Shown piece after piece: positions 9,815 through 20,696 of a DNA stretch of 28,550 nt. Both the position numbers and the translations under genes were made by a program. Source of the DNA: Priapulus caudatus (taxonomy: Eukaryota; Priapulida; Priapulimorpha; Priapulimorphida; Priapulidae). Position 1 is the first letter of the stretch. The number at the start of each line of letters is the position of its first letter. Under the pieces are notes generated by a model that did no database searches, was not told the DNA's origin, and worked only from the letters and a program-made list of their open reading frames with translations. The DNA lies in NCBI RefSeq assembly GCF_000485595.1, contig NW_014577082.1, forward strand, positions 878,720 to 907,269, written 5' to 3'.

Positions 9815-10930
9815 TCAACGATGTAGATAACTATATGTGTCAACGATGTGTCAACGGTGAAGATGACAATGTGTCAACGATGGGGATGACAATGTATCAA
9901 CGATGGGGATGACGATGTGTCAACGATGGGGATGACGATGTGTCAACGATGGGGATGACGATGTGTCAACGATGGGGATGACGATTTTGTAAAAATGATG
10001 GGAAATGACAATGTGTCAAACGATCGAGATGACGTAGTGTCAACTATGGGATGCGCTATCAAAGCGAATGGGCCGCGACGATTAAATCCAACGATGGGAA
10101 TGACGATGTTCACGAATTGGGAGCGACGATGTGTCATATGATGGGATGACGATGTTCCAAACGAGGGGAATGACGATGTTTCACGATGGGAGACAATTGT
10201 TCAACGATGGAATGTACTAAAATGTGTCAACGATTGGGATGACAATGTCAACGATGGGACGAACGATGTGCAACGATGGGTATATAACATGTGTCAAACC
10301 GAGGATTGACGAGTATCAAACGATGGGGATAACAATGTTCAACGAATGGGATAACGATGTGTCAAATATGAAATGGGACACGCATGTTTCCAACGATCGA
10401 TATAACGATGTTCAATTTGATCGAGATGACGATGTGTCAACATTGGAGAACAATTGTGTCAACGATGGAGAACAATTGTTCAACGATGGGATAACGATGT
10501 GTCAATGATGGTACGACGATGTGCCCAACGATGGACGACGATGTTCAATCGATGGGAGTAGCGATGTGTCAACGATGCGAGATGACGAATGTGTTCATAA
10601 TGACGAGGATGACGATCTTCAACGATTGGGAGGACAATGTGTCAACGATTGGGCGATACCGATGTGTCCAACGATCGGGGATGACGATGTGTCAACGATG
10701 GGATGACGATGTGTCCAACGATTGGCGAACCTGACGATGTGTCAACGATGGGGCCGACGATGTGTCAACGTGGGGATGCGATGTGTCAACGATCGAGATG
10801 ACGATGTGTCAATATCGAGATGACGATGTGTCCCCAATCGATTGGGAGGACAATGTTTGTCAACCGATGGAAGGACAATGTTTGGTCAACATTGGAGGAT
10901 GCGATGTGTCAACGATGGAGACGACCGATG
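9815..10930. repeat. 23-bp minisatellite (GATGTGTCAACGATGGGGAT + GAC)
   Basis: Strict 23-bp period at 9880-9985 with GTGTCAACGATGGGGATGAC in each unit. The rest (to 10930) has frequent one- or two-base gains and losses while keeping the order of the unit. Roughly 45 units in total. Short open frames rich in Met, Asp and Asn are translations of the repeat. Confidence 0.94.
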
Positions 10931-11140
10931 TGCGTAGCTAGACCGTGTGTGATAATTTGTTTTCCTTTCGCTACGCTTCCCATGACCAGTGTCCGCGCTA
11001 AGAGGGCTCGCGAGAGCGCACGTAACGTGGCCCTTTAGTACTGAACATGCAAGACGAAAGCCTAAGCCAACTCAATCCGCGAGTAAACGTCCGCCTGTCG
11101 AAACACAGTACGTATGTACATCAATTACAGCACGACGCCA
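10931..11140. other. Short unique stretch
   Basis: Mixed sequence of moderate GC content between the 23-bp array and CA-rich DNA. Nothing recognisable. Confidence 0.4.
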
Positions 11141-11460
11141 CATACGGCACACACCGCACTGCACGCACCGCACGCCCGCATCATACAAGCGCGCGCGCAG
11201 CACAACACAACACACATGCCGTCACACACAGCAGCACACAGCACATGCGCATTGCCATCCGCACACACACACACACACATCCGTCATCATCACACTACAC
11301 ACACCAACAATACACGGACGCTTCACTGCATACTAATACACACATCGCGCGCATACAGACACACACATACACAGTCAACACACCCCAAACACACACCACA
11401 CAGCACATACACTACACACAACCACGCAAGCGCAACGCAACGCACGCACCGTCGCAAATC
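11141..11460. repeat. CA-rich imperfect tract
   Basis: ACAC-rich sequence with CGC and CAT interruptions, similar in texture to 5430-6150 but without a clear collinear match. Thr/His-rich frames are translations of the repeat. Confidence 0.85.
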
Positions 11461-11462
11461 AG

Positions 11463-11466
11463 AGGG

Positions 11467-11500
<34 letters not shown>

Positions 11501-11513
11501 GGGGGGGGAGGTT
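11463..11513 (+). repeat. Poly(G) tract
   Basis: An unbroken run of 30 G (11470-11499) within a 50-base G-rich stretch. It can form G-quadruplexes and is a typical place for sequencing slippage, so its length should not be trusted. Confidence 0.95.
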
Positions 11514-11619
11514 GTTGTACACCTATACGATGATAAATCTGCGTGTGTCTAGTCCAGTAATGTCCCCTCCATGTCCATTTCATATACTGACCGGCAGTAC
11601 AGTGCCAAGCTCGGCGGGG

Positions 11620-12060
11620 AAGGTGAGAGGGGAGGATGGGAGGATAGGAGGGGGAGGGCCCAAGGGGAGAGGGGGGAAAAGGAGAACGCGGGAAGGGAAT
11701 GAGGAGAAAAGGGGAGAAGAGGAGGGGAGGCCAGAAGAGGAGGAAAAATGAGAGGAGAAGGGAGAAAGAGGCCAGGGACATGAAGAGGTGGAAGTTGGGA
11801 GCCGCGGGAGAAGGATAGAAGGGAAGGTTCGAGAGGGAGATGGAGGGTAGGGGAAAAGAAAGGATGAGAAGAGATAGGGAGAAAAACGAGAGGCGGGAAT
11901 GAGAGGGCCATCTGTATAGGGAGAAGTGGGAAGAGAAGGGATTGGGGATAAGAGATAGCTGCGGTGAAGAGGAGGAAGAATGGGAAGGAGAAAGGGAAGG
12001 GAAAGGAGGGGAGAAGAAAGAAGGGAAAGAAAGGAAAGGAGGGGAGGGAGTTCATGCACC
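11620..12060. repeat. G/A-rich tract, unit B
   Basis: GGGAGG/GAGGGG-type sequence with no fixed period, matched by 16900-17250 in unit C, both followed by GGGAGTTCATGC. Open frames on either strand are low-complexity. Confidence 0.88.
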
Positions 12061-12079
12061 AAGGCATCGGATAAACGTG

Positions 12080-12655
12080 GAAAAAAAAAAAAATAAACCC
12101 AAGGGCCCGACTGATCGATTGGGGGGGGGATAATATACTAGTACAGATCCTTCATAGCTCAAGCGAGATGAATGTGGGATCGACTGAATCAATACTCGAA
12201 ATAACCAAACGCGCAAACATTACAGACGGTAATAAAAAATTGTACATAGACGGCGGCCGATTGCGCCTGTTTGCGTCGAACGATCTTTCCGTTGTCGTCG
12301 CGAGTGTATCAGCTATGTCTGTAACTGTCCACGAACTGGTCAACTGATCGGTGATTCGATCAACATTTCTCCGTTTCTTTCATTCATATATAGCTAGCGA
12401 TATTGTGCTACTGGCGTACATAACAAACCCGCAATTAGTGAAAACACGCTTGGAGGGATTACCCCCTCTCCACCTCCCCCTGGACGTTGTACGACCGGAC
12501 CGTAATCCCCCTCCACCTCAGTCCGCCCACCACCACCGTACCCTGAGGATTATCGTATGCGTAATATCCACTGTAAATTGACACGCGTGGGATTTGCGTA
12601 TAGCAATGATACTCGAAGTAGGTAATAGGGAAAAACAATATAATAAATTTGAATA
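12080..12655. other. Non-coding block shared by units B and C
   Basis: Matches 17300-17800, including AGATGAATGTGGGATCGACT, TAGCTAGCGAT and TTGACACGCGTGGG. The short open frames in it are not conserved between copies because of indels. I recognise nothing in it. Confidence 0.7.
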
Positions 12656-12663
12656 CATATATG

Positions 12664-12990
12664 ATATCAGGTTAATAATGACAAATTTATAATAATAATT
12701 TAAAATTATTAACCCCTGATAGATATATATATGATAGGATAATTAATTTTGTATATTGTATACATTATTATATAATAGTAACATATTATTATATGTACAG
12801 AATGTAAATAATGAATGACAATAATAAAATAATGACAATTGCATGACAAATTGTGTCCAACTTCAATTAATTCCATTATTAACCCCTGATCATAGATACA
12901 TATGTATATCATGTCATGTTTTTGTACATATCTTTGTCATTATTGTCCACTTTTGTTATGTACTAAACCCCTGTATAGTATATATATATA
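12664..12990. mobile_element. Palindromic AT-rich element, unit B
   Basis: Starts with ATCAGGTTAATAATGACA and contains the reverse-complement end TTATTAACCCCTGAT at 12706-12720 and 12876-12890, plus a weaker end near 12965. Interior is TA-rich. It resembles small MITE-like palindromes and corresponds to 17807-18090 in unit C. Confidence 0.65.
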
Positions 12991-13301
12991 CTGCCTATTT
13001 AAGAATCAAATAAATGGAACACATGGATATACGGTTGTAAAGTTTCCTAAGGCTGCTAAATAGATGTAGGGATAGAGGAGAATCTATTTTCCATCCGTTT
13101 GACAACTCCATGCACGTCGCGGACAACGCGAAGTGCCATTCAAGCGGCTTCCCTCATCCAGCGAGCGTGCTGCATGCCAACGGCTCGTTCACAATTCTCT
13201 CCATCTTGGTAATCTCATCCTCTTGTTTCATACTTGCCCTGTCGCTATTCAGCTTAATGGTAATTTCTATCGTTGTCTGCAGTGCGCGTGGTAATTGCAG
13301 G

Positions 13302-13546
13302 TGGGTGATGAACGCCCTGCACCAATAGCGCTCTGCAGGCCACGTAACAGCGCTGCGGTCTGCCAATCGTCGACCCAGGCCTACGAGAGCGTGTATCTCA
13401 GTCTCTAGACTACTACTCCGTTAAAACGTCGCCCCCTATCGACGGCCGACAAAGTCACTTAGCAGACGTCGTGAATCGAAATGACGACTTCCTATTATCG
13501 CGGCGCGACCGTCCCGTAGGCCGCATACAACGTCGCGAAGATAGAG
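13302..13546 (+). pseudogene. CaMKK exon N1, copy B (frame-broken)
   Basis: Collinear with 6702-6924 but 22 bases longer because of many single-base insertions, for example GTGGGTGATGAACGCC where copy A has GTGGTGATGACGCC. Splice sites are present (AATTGCAG before, TAGAG|GTAAGG after). The reading frame breaks repeatedly. Insertions are as frequent in the neighbouring introns, which points to sequence error rather than to selective decay of a coding region. Confidence 0.8.
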
Positions 13547-13986
13547 GTAAGGTTAAATTAAGACGAGCTGAGTCGATTTGGCCATGGTAACATGACGCTG
13601 GAGCGTGCGACTAATAATGGTATAAACCCATTCACGCGTAGCAATGTACGCGCGTGTAATCCGAAGAATACGCGCTTAGCTGTTACTTGAGACTTGCTTC
13701 ATATGATTATTACGTTATATTAATGTTATGTTATTATCTATGTTATGTTATATTTATATTATATCTATTGATAATATGTTTTTATAAGAATCGATTAATT
13801 AGGACGGTTTTAATACTTAGTATCATAGACAAAAACACTGTAAGTCTGTGATTGATTAGTTTTCCGATTATCGGGAGCCTTTGTTGAACGCCGCATATAT
13901 ACTTCGAATCATCATTGCTATGGACTCTGCATCGAATCGGATGTATCGTGATAACTTGTTAGTTTCGGTGTCGTTCGCTCTATCAG

Positions 13987-14040
13987 AGCGTGATCCCATG
14001 CTCTTCTACGACGCACTGATCGGAGTCGGGCAACACTGAG
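13987..14040 (+). pseudogene. CaMKK exon N2, copy B (frame-broken)
   Basis: Matches exon N2 of copies A and C. It has altered bases and indels after the acceptor TATCAG, and the donor reads GAG|TGTACAAG, with a T inserted before GTACAAG. It would not splice in frame as written. Confidence 0.78.
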
Positions 14041-14496
14041 TGTACAAGCTCAATTAACCTCGTGCTGTTTAGTGAACACATATTGATTGCGATGTACGTA
14101 CTGACTTCTGAAGTGCAGCAGTTATAAATGTTGTACAGAAGTGCGAGTGGCTTTAAAAGGCGAGTAGAGCAAGCGACTAGCTTAACCCAGCAAGGCAAGT
14201 CATAAGATGTTCGGGAGCATTATAAGAAGTATTGTGTGTCTTTGTACTTTATATTATAATAGTTGGATTATTTAAGTATGCAGACATCGAAAGAATATAT
14301 TGATGGTTATCTTTATTTTTCTTAACAACATAAGATCACATCAAGAGCCATATAGAAAATTTTGTAATTAAATTCTCTTTAGAAATTTAGAATTTTGAAG
14401 AATTAAATTTGTAATTATAATTCTTCTTAAATTTTCTATGAGCACTCTTTGATAACGCATTGATGCATTTTAGCGTCTGTAACGCGGCGTACGTAA

Positions 14497-14538
14497 TTGT
14501 GTGTGTGCGTGCGTGTGTGTGTGTCGTGTCGTGTCGTG

Positions 14539-14574
<36 letters not shown>

Positions 14575-14582
14575 TGTGTGTC

Positions 14583-14640
<58 letters not shown>
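14497..14640. repeat. (GT)n microsatellite before N3, unit B
   Basis: GT repeat with a run of TCGTG units at 14523-14541. It is equivalent to 19484-19648 in unit C and shares its left flank with 7740-7790. Confidence 0.95.
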
Positions 14641-14711
14641 ATGCCTACAATGCACGCGCACGTAACTACCAGTTGCCACACATAACCGCTTCTATCTCCG
14701 GCGTGTTGCAG

Positions 14712-14957
14712 TGAAACCCTCGTCACCACGGACACGCTGCTTCCGTCTCCTACGGAACACCGCAGCGCCACACCGCCCTGCACGAGTACGGCAGACAACC
14801 AGGAGTGTCCTAATCCACTCCTGACGTCGCTCTACGCCTCGTCGCCAGCTATCTACTGCAACACCTCTTCGCGGCAGTCGCCCGACTTTGGACGAGAGAC
14901 GGTCAATGTGGAGCTAACTCCGTACAGCGTTGAATCTACGACCTGCATCGCCTACAG
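14712..14957 (+). CDS. CaMKK upstream exon N3, open copy
   Basis: Acceptor GGCGTGTTGCAG precedes it. The first base completes Ser with the AG left by N2 (copy A). Eighty-one open codons follow, from ETLVTTDTLLPSPTEHRS to ...ESTTCIAY, Ser/Thr/Pro-rich. The exon ends CTACAG followed by GCAAGTG, a good match to the GC-AG donor consensus AG|GCAAGT. With that donor the exit phase (2) fits N4 exactly. The peptide itself is not a recognised domain. Copy C (19726-19976) is broken in this frame by indels, and because the two copies disagree the internal residues are uncertain. Confidence 0.55.
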
Positions 14958-15169
14958 GCAAGTGTGCTCTCGATGCAACCAACCCGCTGTATAATATATA
15001 CACTTCGATTTCTCTCATCGCTGCGGTTTGCGGTCGGAAAAAATGTGATGTGCGTAATTCTCACTGCTGCTGCTGCTGCTGGTATTTGTCAATTTGCATG
15101 ATATTTTTTAGTAAAATAATGCGTGAACGTGTGGAGCACAGGGACTTGGAGAGTGTGGGTAAGGGAGTG

Positions 15170-15590
15170 GGAAATAAAACGAGAGGGAGGAAGCGAGAGT
15201 GAGAGAGAGAAAGAAAGAGTGAAGAGATAGGAGGAAATAGGGTAAATAGATAGTGGGAGGAAAGAAATGATGAACGGGAGAGGGGAGAGAGCGCAAGCGC
15301 GCGAGAATGCGTTGAGTGAGAGAGAGCGCGAGAGAGAAGGGAGAGAGGGAGAGAGCGCGTGCGCGAGAGAGAGAGAGAGGGAGCGAGGGAAAGAGGGGAA
15401 GCGCCCAAGAGAGAGAGAGCGCGAGAGAGAGAGAGGGGAGAGAGGGAGAGAGAAAACGCGCGAGAGAGAGGGGAGAGAGAGAGAGCGCGCGCGAGAGAGA
15501 AGGGAAAGAGGGAGAGAGTGGGAGCGCGCGAGAGAGAGAGAGAGGAGAGGAGAAAGACGGGAGAGACGGAGAGAGGGGAGCCGAGGAAAC
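15170..15590. repeat. (GA)n/GCGCGAGAGA-rich tract, unit B
   Basis: GA dinucleotides with regularly spaced GCGC or CGCG, inside the intron between N3 and N4. Equivalent to 20205-20640 in unit C. Arg/Glu-rich frames on + and Ser/Leu-rich frames on - are translations of the repeat. Confidence 0.95.
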
Positions 15591-15642
15591 AGCGGAACCT
15601 TCTAACGAATCGTTATCATCGCAATCCTCTCCACACTCACAG

Positions 15643-15859
15643 GCAAGCGCCGAAAGTGACGTACAGTCACGCGCAGGACCGCGTTCAGGCGACGCTCGAC
15701 TCCACACGACCCATCTACCCATCGCTTCCCTACTCTCCCGTGTCGTCACCCTGCTCCAGCCGCCGCCTGTCACTGAAGCAGTCGTTCAGCTTCAGCATGT
15801 TAGAACAGGACAGCTACACGTTACTCAATCAATACATGCTGATGGGACACATTGGTCAG
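15643..15859 (+). CDS. CaMKK exon N4 (phosphosite region and start of kinase domain), open copy
   Basis: Acceptor CACACTCACAG, donor GGTCAG|GTGAGT, 217 bases, phase 2 in and 0 out. After Arg completed with N3 it reads QAPKVTYSHAQDRVQ..., SPVSSPCSSRRLSLKQSFSF, MLEQDSYTLLNQYMLMGHIGQ. LNQYxLxxxIGxGSYG is the start of the CaMKK kinase domain, with Gly-Gln|Gly-Ser-Tyr-Gly crossing into K1. RRLSLKQS resembles the RKLSLQERS phosphorylation region upstream of the kinase domain in vertebrate CaMKK2. It is the best evidence that the duplicated exons belong to CaMKK. The copy in unit C is frameshifted. Confidence 0.85.
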
Positions 15860-16899
15860 GTGAGTGATTATAGTTAGGTGAATGTTAATTACGTTAGCAT
15901 GTTGCTGTACGTACACGACCGCGGATTGTGTGGAGCTCGTCTGCTGTGACTTGATGTGGAATTGTTGCAGGCGTGGGTGGCTATTAGGCCAGTCGATCTA
16001 TGACAAAAAAGGCCCAACCCAGGAAAAATTGCAATAGTTTTTGTTCCTTAGGGTCATCTACGTGAGATCTTAAAAATCAATTTTTATACATTTGGTGGAA
16101 CATTGCGAATTTTAGGGTTAAATTTTCAATTTTTTAGCTTATTTTTCATTAAATCATAAAATCTTCTAATGGTCATAACTTGATCAATATTGAAGATTGA
16201 CCAATAAAAATACCACCCTTACCCAGGTTTTTATGGTCAATTTTTCATAAGGAACCATTTTTAATTAACTGATCTAGCCCCTTATACCATTTCTGGGGGT
16301 ATCAAGGTAGAATTGATTGAGTGGCGTAGCGTGATCACGGTGATCTTGATGATGATTGAATGATAACAATTATCACCGCATCACAGGCAACAATCTATAT
16401 TTGCGGTCATATAATTACTCGATAAAGATTTTTGTCTTGTTAGAGCCCTAAACATGGGATGCCCTAATATCATTTCATTAGAATTTGTCTCATGTAGTGT
16501 TAATCATGATCTTCGAAAGACGAGAGAGCTAGCTTACATAGGCTGAGGCAGTTCTGTTGAAGTGGTGTTGAATAACGACTCGGTATAGATATAAACACAC
16601 ATGCAATGTTAGCGCGTGGAACATAATATGAAAGCAAAACACTTTCCCATCGCGTCATATTACGTCCTTGCAAAAAATGTCGAACGTACAATATTTTCAT
16701 AGTCACAATATGCTTTCACAGATGGGTTTACGATTTCACGAGCAAATAACTTCGGATAAACGTCAATACAGGACGTTAATTGTAGTTCAGAATTTCCTCG
16801 GCAGATTTTGTCAATACCCACGAAACAACGGCAGGCACGCGTCCGTGCGGTTTGCACGGCGAGCCCCAATAACCCCGTATTTCATACCCGTAGTAATAG
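15860..16899. other. Intron after N4, unit B
   Basis: AT-rich intron shared with 20915-21956. The stretch 16020-16320 (AATTTTTATACATTTGGTGG, ATCATAAAATCTTCTAATGG) is well preserved between units. A minus-strand open frame of about 68 codons (16500-16706) changes frame between units and is unlikely to be a gene. No RNA gene is recognised. Confidence 0.7.
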
Positions 16900-17260
16900 T
16901 GGGGAGAAGAGGAGGGGGAGGGCCAGGGAAGAGGGAGGAAAATGGAGAGGGAGAGGGAGAAAGGAGGGCCAGGGGCAGGGAAGAGGGTGGGAAGTGGGAG
17001 GGCCAGGGGAGAAGGAGAGAAGGGGAAGGTCGAGAGGGAGATGGAGGGGAGGGGAAGAGAGGGGATGGAGAGAGGAAGGGGAGGAAAAAGGAGAGGTCGG
17101 GAATGGGGAGGGCCATTGGATAGGGAGAAGGGAGGAGAGGGGATGGGGAGAGGAGGGAGAGCTGAGGGAGAGGAGGAAGGAATGGGGAAGAGAAAGGGAA
17201 GGAAAAGGAGGGGGAGAGGAAAGGAAGGGAAAGAAGGAAGGGAGGGGAAGGGAGTTCATG
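16900..17260. repeat. G/A-rich tract, unit C
   Basis: Equivalent of 11620-12060, shorter, same texture and same right border GGGAGTTCATGC. Low-complexity frames on both strands are not genes. Confidence 0.9.
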
Positions 17261-17806
17261 CGACAAGGCACGGACCGTGGAAACAGACCCGACTGTCGAG
17301 GGGGGGGGTAATATATATACAGCCTCATAGCTCAAGCGAGATGAATGTGGGATCGACTGAATCAACCCAGTAATCCAAACGCTGCAAACATACAGACGTT
17401 ATAAAAATTGTACATAGACGGGCGCCGATTGCGCGTGTTTGCGTCGACGCTCGTTTCGTCGGCGAGTGTCAGTCTATGTCTGTACTGTCACTGACTGGTC
17501 AATGAATCGGTGATCGATCAAGCATTTCTCCGTTGCTTCATTCATATAAGCTAGCGATTTGTGCGACTGGCGTACATAACAAATCAATTAGTGAAACACG
17601 CTGGGAGGGATACCCCCTCCCACTCCCCCTGACGTTGTACGAGCGGACGTAACCCCCTCCCCCTCAGCCGCCCCCACCACCTACCCTGAGGGATGTATCT
17701 ATGCGTATATCCACTGTAAATTGACACGCGTGGGGATTTGCGTATAGCATGATACTCGAAGTAGGGTAATAGGGGATAAACAATATAAGATGTTATACGA
17801 TATGAT
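17261..17806. other. Non-coding block shared by units B and C (unit C copy)
   Basis: The counterpart of 12060-12660, with small indels throughout and no conserved reading frame. Confidence 0.7.
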
Positions 17807-18090
17807 ATCAGGGATTAATAATAACAAATTATAATGATAATGTCATTATTAACCCCTGATGATATATGTATATATATACATATGTATATATGTATACATA
17901 TGTATATATATACATATGTATATATGTACATAATGTATATGAATGACAATATAAAATAATGACATTGTCATTGACAAATTGTCAACAATTTGTCATTATT
18001 AACCCCTGATATATACATATGTACATTGTCATGTTTTTGTACATATCTTTGTCATTATTGTCACTTTGTTATTATTAACCCCTGGTATAT
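17807..18090. mobile_element. Palindromic AT-rich element, unit C
   Basis: ATCAGGGATTAATAATAACA at 17807 faces TGTCATTATTAACCCCTGAT at 17841-17860. A second TGTCATTATTAACCCCTGAT lies at 17991-18010 and a variant at 18068-18085. Between them are TATACATATGTATATATG palindromes and nested GACAAATTGTC repeats. The same end sequence in a divergent form appears at 25466-25512. Confidence 0.7.
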
Positions 18091-18391
18091 ATATATATAT
18101 CTGCCCATGTATAGATAAGATAATGACACATGGATATATGTGTAAATTCTAGCTGGCTAGTAGATGTAGGTATAGATATAGATGTAGATATAGATATACG
18201 TATAGAAGGAGATCATTTTCCCATCCGTTGACAACCCACGTCCCCAAAGTGCATTCAAGCGTGCTCTCCACCAGCAGCTGCTGCAGCCACGTCGTCAGCA
18301 ATGCTCTCACTTGTTAGTCATCCTCTTGTTCATCCTCCCTTCCTTCAGCTAATGTAATATTTCCATCGTTGCTGCTGCGGTGGTAATGCAG

Positions 18392-18614
18392 GTGGTGATG
18401 ACGCCTGCCCTAGCCGCTCTGCAAGCCACGTACAGCGCTGCGGTCTGCATCGTCGACCCAGGCCTACGAGCGTGTATCTCATCTCTAGACTACTACTCGG
18501 AAAACGTGCGTCCCCTATCGACGGCCGACAAAGCACTTAGCGAGACGTCGGTGAACGTGACGACCTTGCTATATCCGGGCACCGCCGCAGCCGACAAACG
18601 TCGCGAAGATAGAG
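18392..18614 (+). CDS. CaMKK upstream exon N1, copy C
   Basis: Same length and phase as copy A, with acceptor AATGCAG and donor AGAG|GTAAGG. It encodes the same peptide from VVMTPALAAL to KRREDR. Its two nucleotide differences from copy A are both silent. The exon is intact, but the N2 that follows has an extra G. Confidence 0.55.
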
Positions 18615-19002
18615 GTAAGGTTAATTAAACGAGCGAGTCGATTGCCATGGTAACATGACGCCGGGCGTCGATGTATATGTAAACATTCACGCGAATGTAC
18701 GTCGCTGTACCGGAAGATACCGCTAGCTGTTCTTAGACTGCTTCATATGATTGATTACGTTTATATTATGTTATTTTAAATTATTTTATATTATATTATA
18801 TTATATTATATTATATTATATGTTTTATGACGATTAAGGAGGTATTATATACCTTATGTATCATACAAAAACACTGTAGTTGTGATTATAGTTTTCCGAT
18901 ATCGGAGCTTTGTTGAACCGCATATATACTTCGATCATCATTTATGACTCGCATCGCATCATGATCGTATAACTTGTCCGTTTCGCGTCGTTCGTCTATC
19001 AG

Positions 19003-19055
19003 AGGTGGACTCTCCATGCTCTTCTACGACACCGACGATCGGGGGCAACACTGAG
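19003..19055 (+). pseudogene. CaMKK exon N2, copy C (one-base insertion)
   Basis: Identical to copy A apart from an additional G (GATCGGGGGC) and GAG for CAG before the donor. The extra base changes the exit phase from 2 to 0, so N3 would be entered at a TGA. It may be a sequencing error in a homopolymer rather than a real mutation. Confidence 0.7.
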
Positions 19056-19483
19056 GTACAAGCTTCAATTAACCTGTGTGTTAGTGACGACATATTGTTG
19101 CGATTCGTACTGACTCTTGAGTGCACTAGTTATATGTGTACAAAGTGCGAGTGGCTTAAAAGGGAGGAGAGCAGCGACTTAGCTTAACCCAGCGGCGCAC
19201 TATAAGAGTGTTCGGGAGCATTATAATGAGTATTGTGTTGCTTTGTACTTATATTATAATAGTGTTATATTTAAGTATGAGACATCGAAAGAATTATATT
19301 GATGTTATGCCTTTATTTTTCTTACAACATAAGAATCAATCAAGAGTCCTAATAAAAATTTTGTAATTAAATCTCTTTAGAAATAGAATTTTTAGAAATT
19401 AAATTTTGTAATTAAAATTCTTCTTAATTTTCTATGAGCACTCTTGATAACATGATCATTAGCGTCTGTACGCGCGTACGTAT

Positions 19484-19547
19484 GTGTGTGTGCGTGCATG
19501 CGCGTGTGTGTGTGTGTGTGTGCGTGCGTGTGTGCGTGCGTGCGTGC

Positions 19548-19590
<43 letters not shown>

Positions 19591-19619
19591 CGCGCGCGTG
19601 TGGTGTGTTGTGTGTGTGT

Positions 19620-19648
<29 letters not shown>
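19484..19648. repeat. (GT)n/(GCGT)n microsatellite before N3, unit C
   Basis: Counterpart of 14497-14640. Its left flank and first bases match the microsatellite at 7786. Confidence 0.95.
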
Positions 19649-19652
<4 letters not shown>

Positions 19653-19725
19653 ATGCCTACAATGCAGCGCCCACGTAACTACAGGTTGCCACACTATAAC
19701 GCTGTCTATCTCCGGCGTGTTGCAG

Positions 19726-19976
19726 TGAAACCCTCGTCACACGGACACGCTGCTTCCGTCTCCTACGGACACCGCCAGCGCCACACCGGCCCTGCACGAG
19801 TACGGCAGACAACCAGGAGTGTCCCTAATCCACTCCTGACGCGCTCTACGCCTCGTCGCCAAGCTATCTACGCTGCAACACCTCCTTCGCCGCAGTCGCC
19901 CGACTTTGACGAGAGACGGTCAATGTGGAGCTAACTCCGTTACAGCGTTGAATCTACGACCTGCATCGCCCTACAG
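19726..19976 (+). pseudogene. CaMKK exon N3, copy C (frame-broken)
   Basis: Same acceptor (GTTGCAG) and the same CTACAG|GCAAGTG end as at 14712-14957, but five bases longer with several indels, giving internal stops in the frame that fits N2 and N4. A different phase is open for about 70 codons (VKPSSHGHAASVS...), so which copy reflects the true frame is not certain. Confidence 0.7.
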
Positions 19977-20204
19977 GCAAGTGTGCTCTCGATGCAACCA
20001 AACCCGCTGTATAATATATTACACTTCGATTTCTCTCATCGTGCGGTTTGCGGTCGGAAAAAATTGTGATGTCGTAATTCTCACTGCTGCTGCTGTCTGC
20101 TTGGTATTTGTCCAATTTGCATTGATTTTTTTAGTAAAATAATGCGTGAACGTGTGGAGCACAGGGACTTGGAGAGTGTGGGTAAGGGAGTGGGAAATAA
20201 AACA

Positions 20205-20640
20205 GAGAGAGAAAGGCGAGAGTGAGAAGAGAGAAAGAGAGAGTGAAGAGATAGGAGGAAATAGGGTAAATAGAATAGTGAGAGGAAAGAAAGATGAACG
20301 GGGAGGGGAGACGAGCGCAAGCGCGCGAGCTAGCGTTGAGTGAGAGAGAGCAGGGTCGAGAGAGGGAGAGAGGGAGAAAAGCGCTGCGCAGGAGAGAGAG
20401 AGAGAGCGCGCGCAAGAGACGAGAGAGGGGATGCGAGGAAAGAAGGGAGCGCCCGAGAGAAGAGCAGCGCGCCAGAGAGAGAGAGAAGAGAACGAGAGGG
20501 AAGAGAGAACGCGCCGAGAGAGAGGAGAGAGAGAGAGAGAGCGCCGCGAAAAGAGAGGGAGAGAGGGAAAGAGTGGGAGCGCGCGCGAAAGAGAGAGAGA
20601 GGAGGGAGAGAGACGGAAGGACGGAAAGACGGGAGCCGAG
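20205..20640. repeat. (GA)n/GCGCGAGAGA-rich tract, unit C
   Basis: Counterpart of 15170-15590 in the N3-N4 intron, with many small differences. Confidence 0.95.
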
Positions 20641-20696
20641 AAACAGCGAAACCTTCTAACGAATCGCCATAATCGCAATCCTCTCCACACTCACAG

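Larger units (their letters stand above)
11600..16899 (+). repeat. Tandem duplication unit B (~5.3 kb)
   Basis: Order within the unit: purine-rich tract, block with AGCTCAAGCGAGATGAATGT, palindromic AT element, exons N1, N2, GT tract, N3, GA tract, N4, conserved intron and GTAGTAATAG. The same order recurs immediately downstream at 16900-21956. The exact left edge is blurred because it lies in purine-rich low-complexity DNA. Confidence 0.9.

Noticed and set aside
9815-10930. Possible CRISPR-like array because of the regular 23-bp spacing
   Set aside because: Units are head-to-tail with no unique spacers, and the context is a eukaryotic intron-rich region.
12985-14505. Copy B of N1-N2 as an old pseudogene
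   Set aside because: The differences are nearly all single-base indels at equal density in exon and intron, which fits sequencing error better than neutral decay. I kept the pseudogene label only to mark the broken frame.
15170-15600. Arg/Glu-rich frame that reads on into exon N4
   Set aside because: The frame is a GA-repeat translation and the N4 acceptor CACACTCACAG separates it from the coding exon. In unit C the same tract has different frames.
16500-16706. Minus-strand frame of 68 codons seen in both duplication units
   Set aside because: The similarity comes from the duplication itself. Indels between units shift the frame, and there is no recognisable protein.
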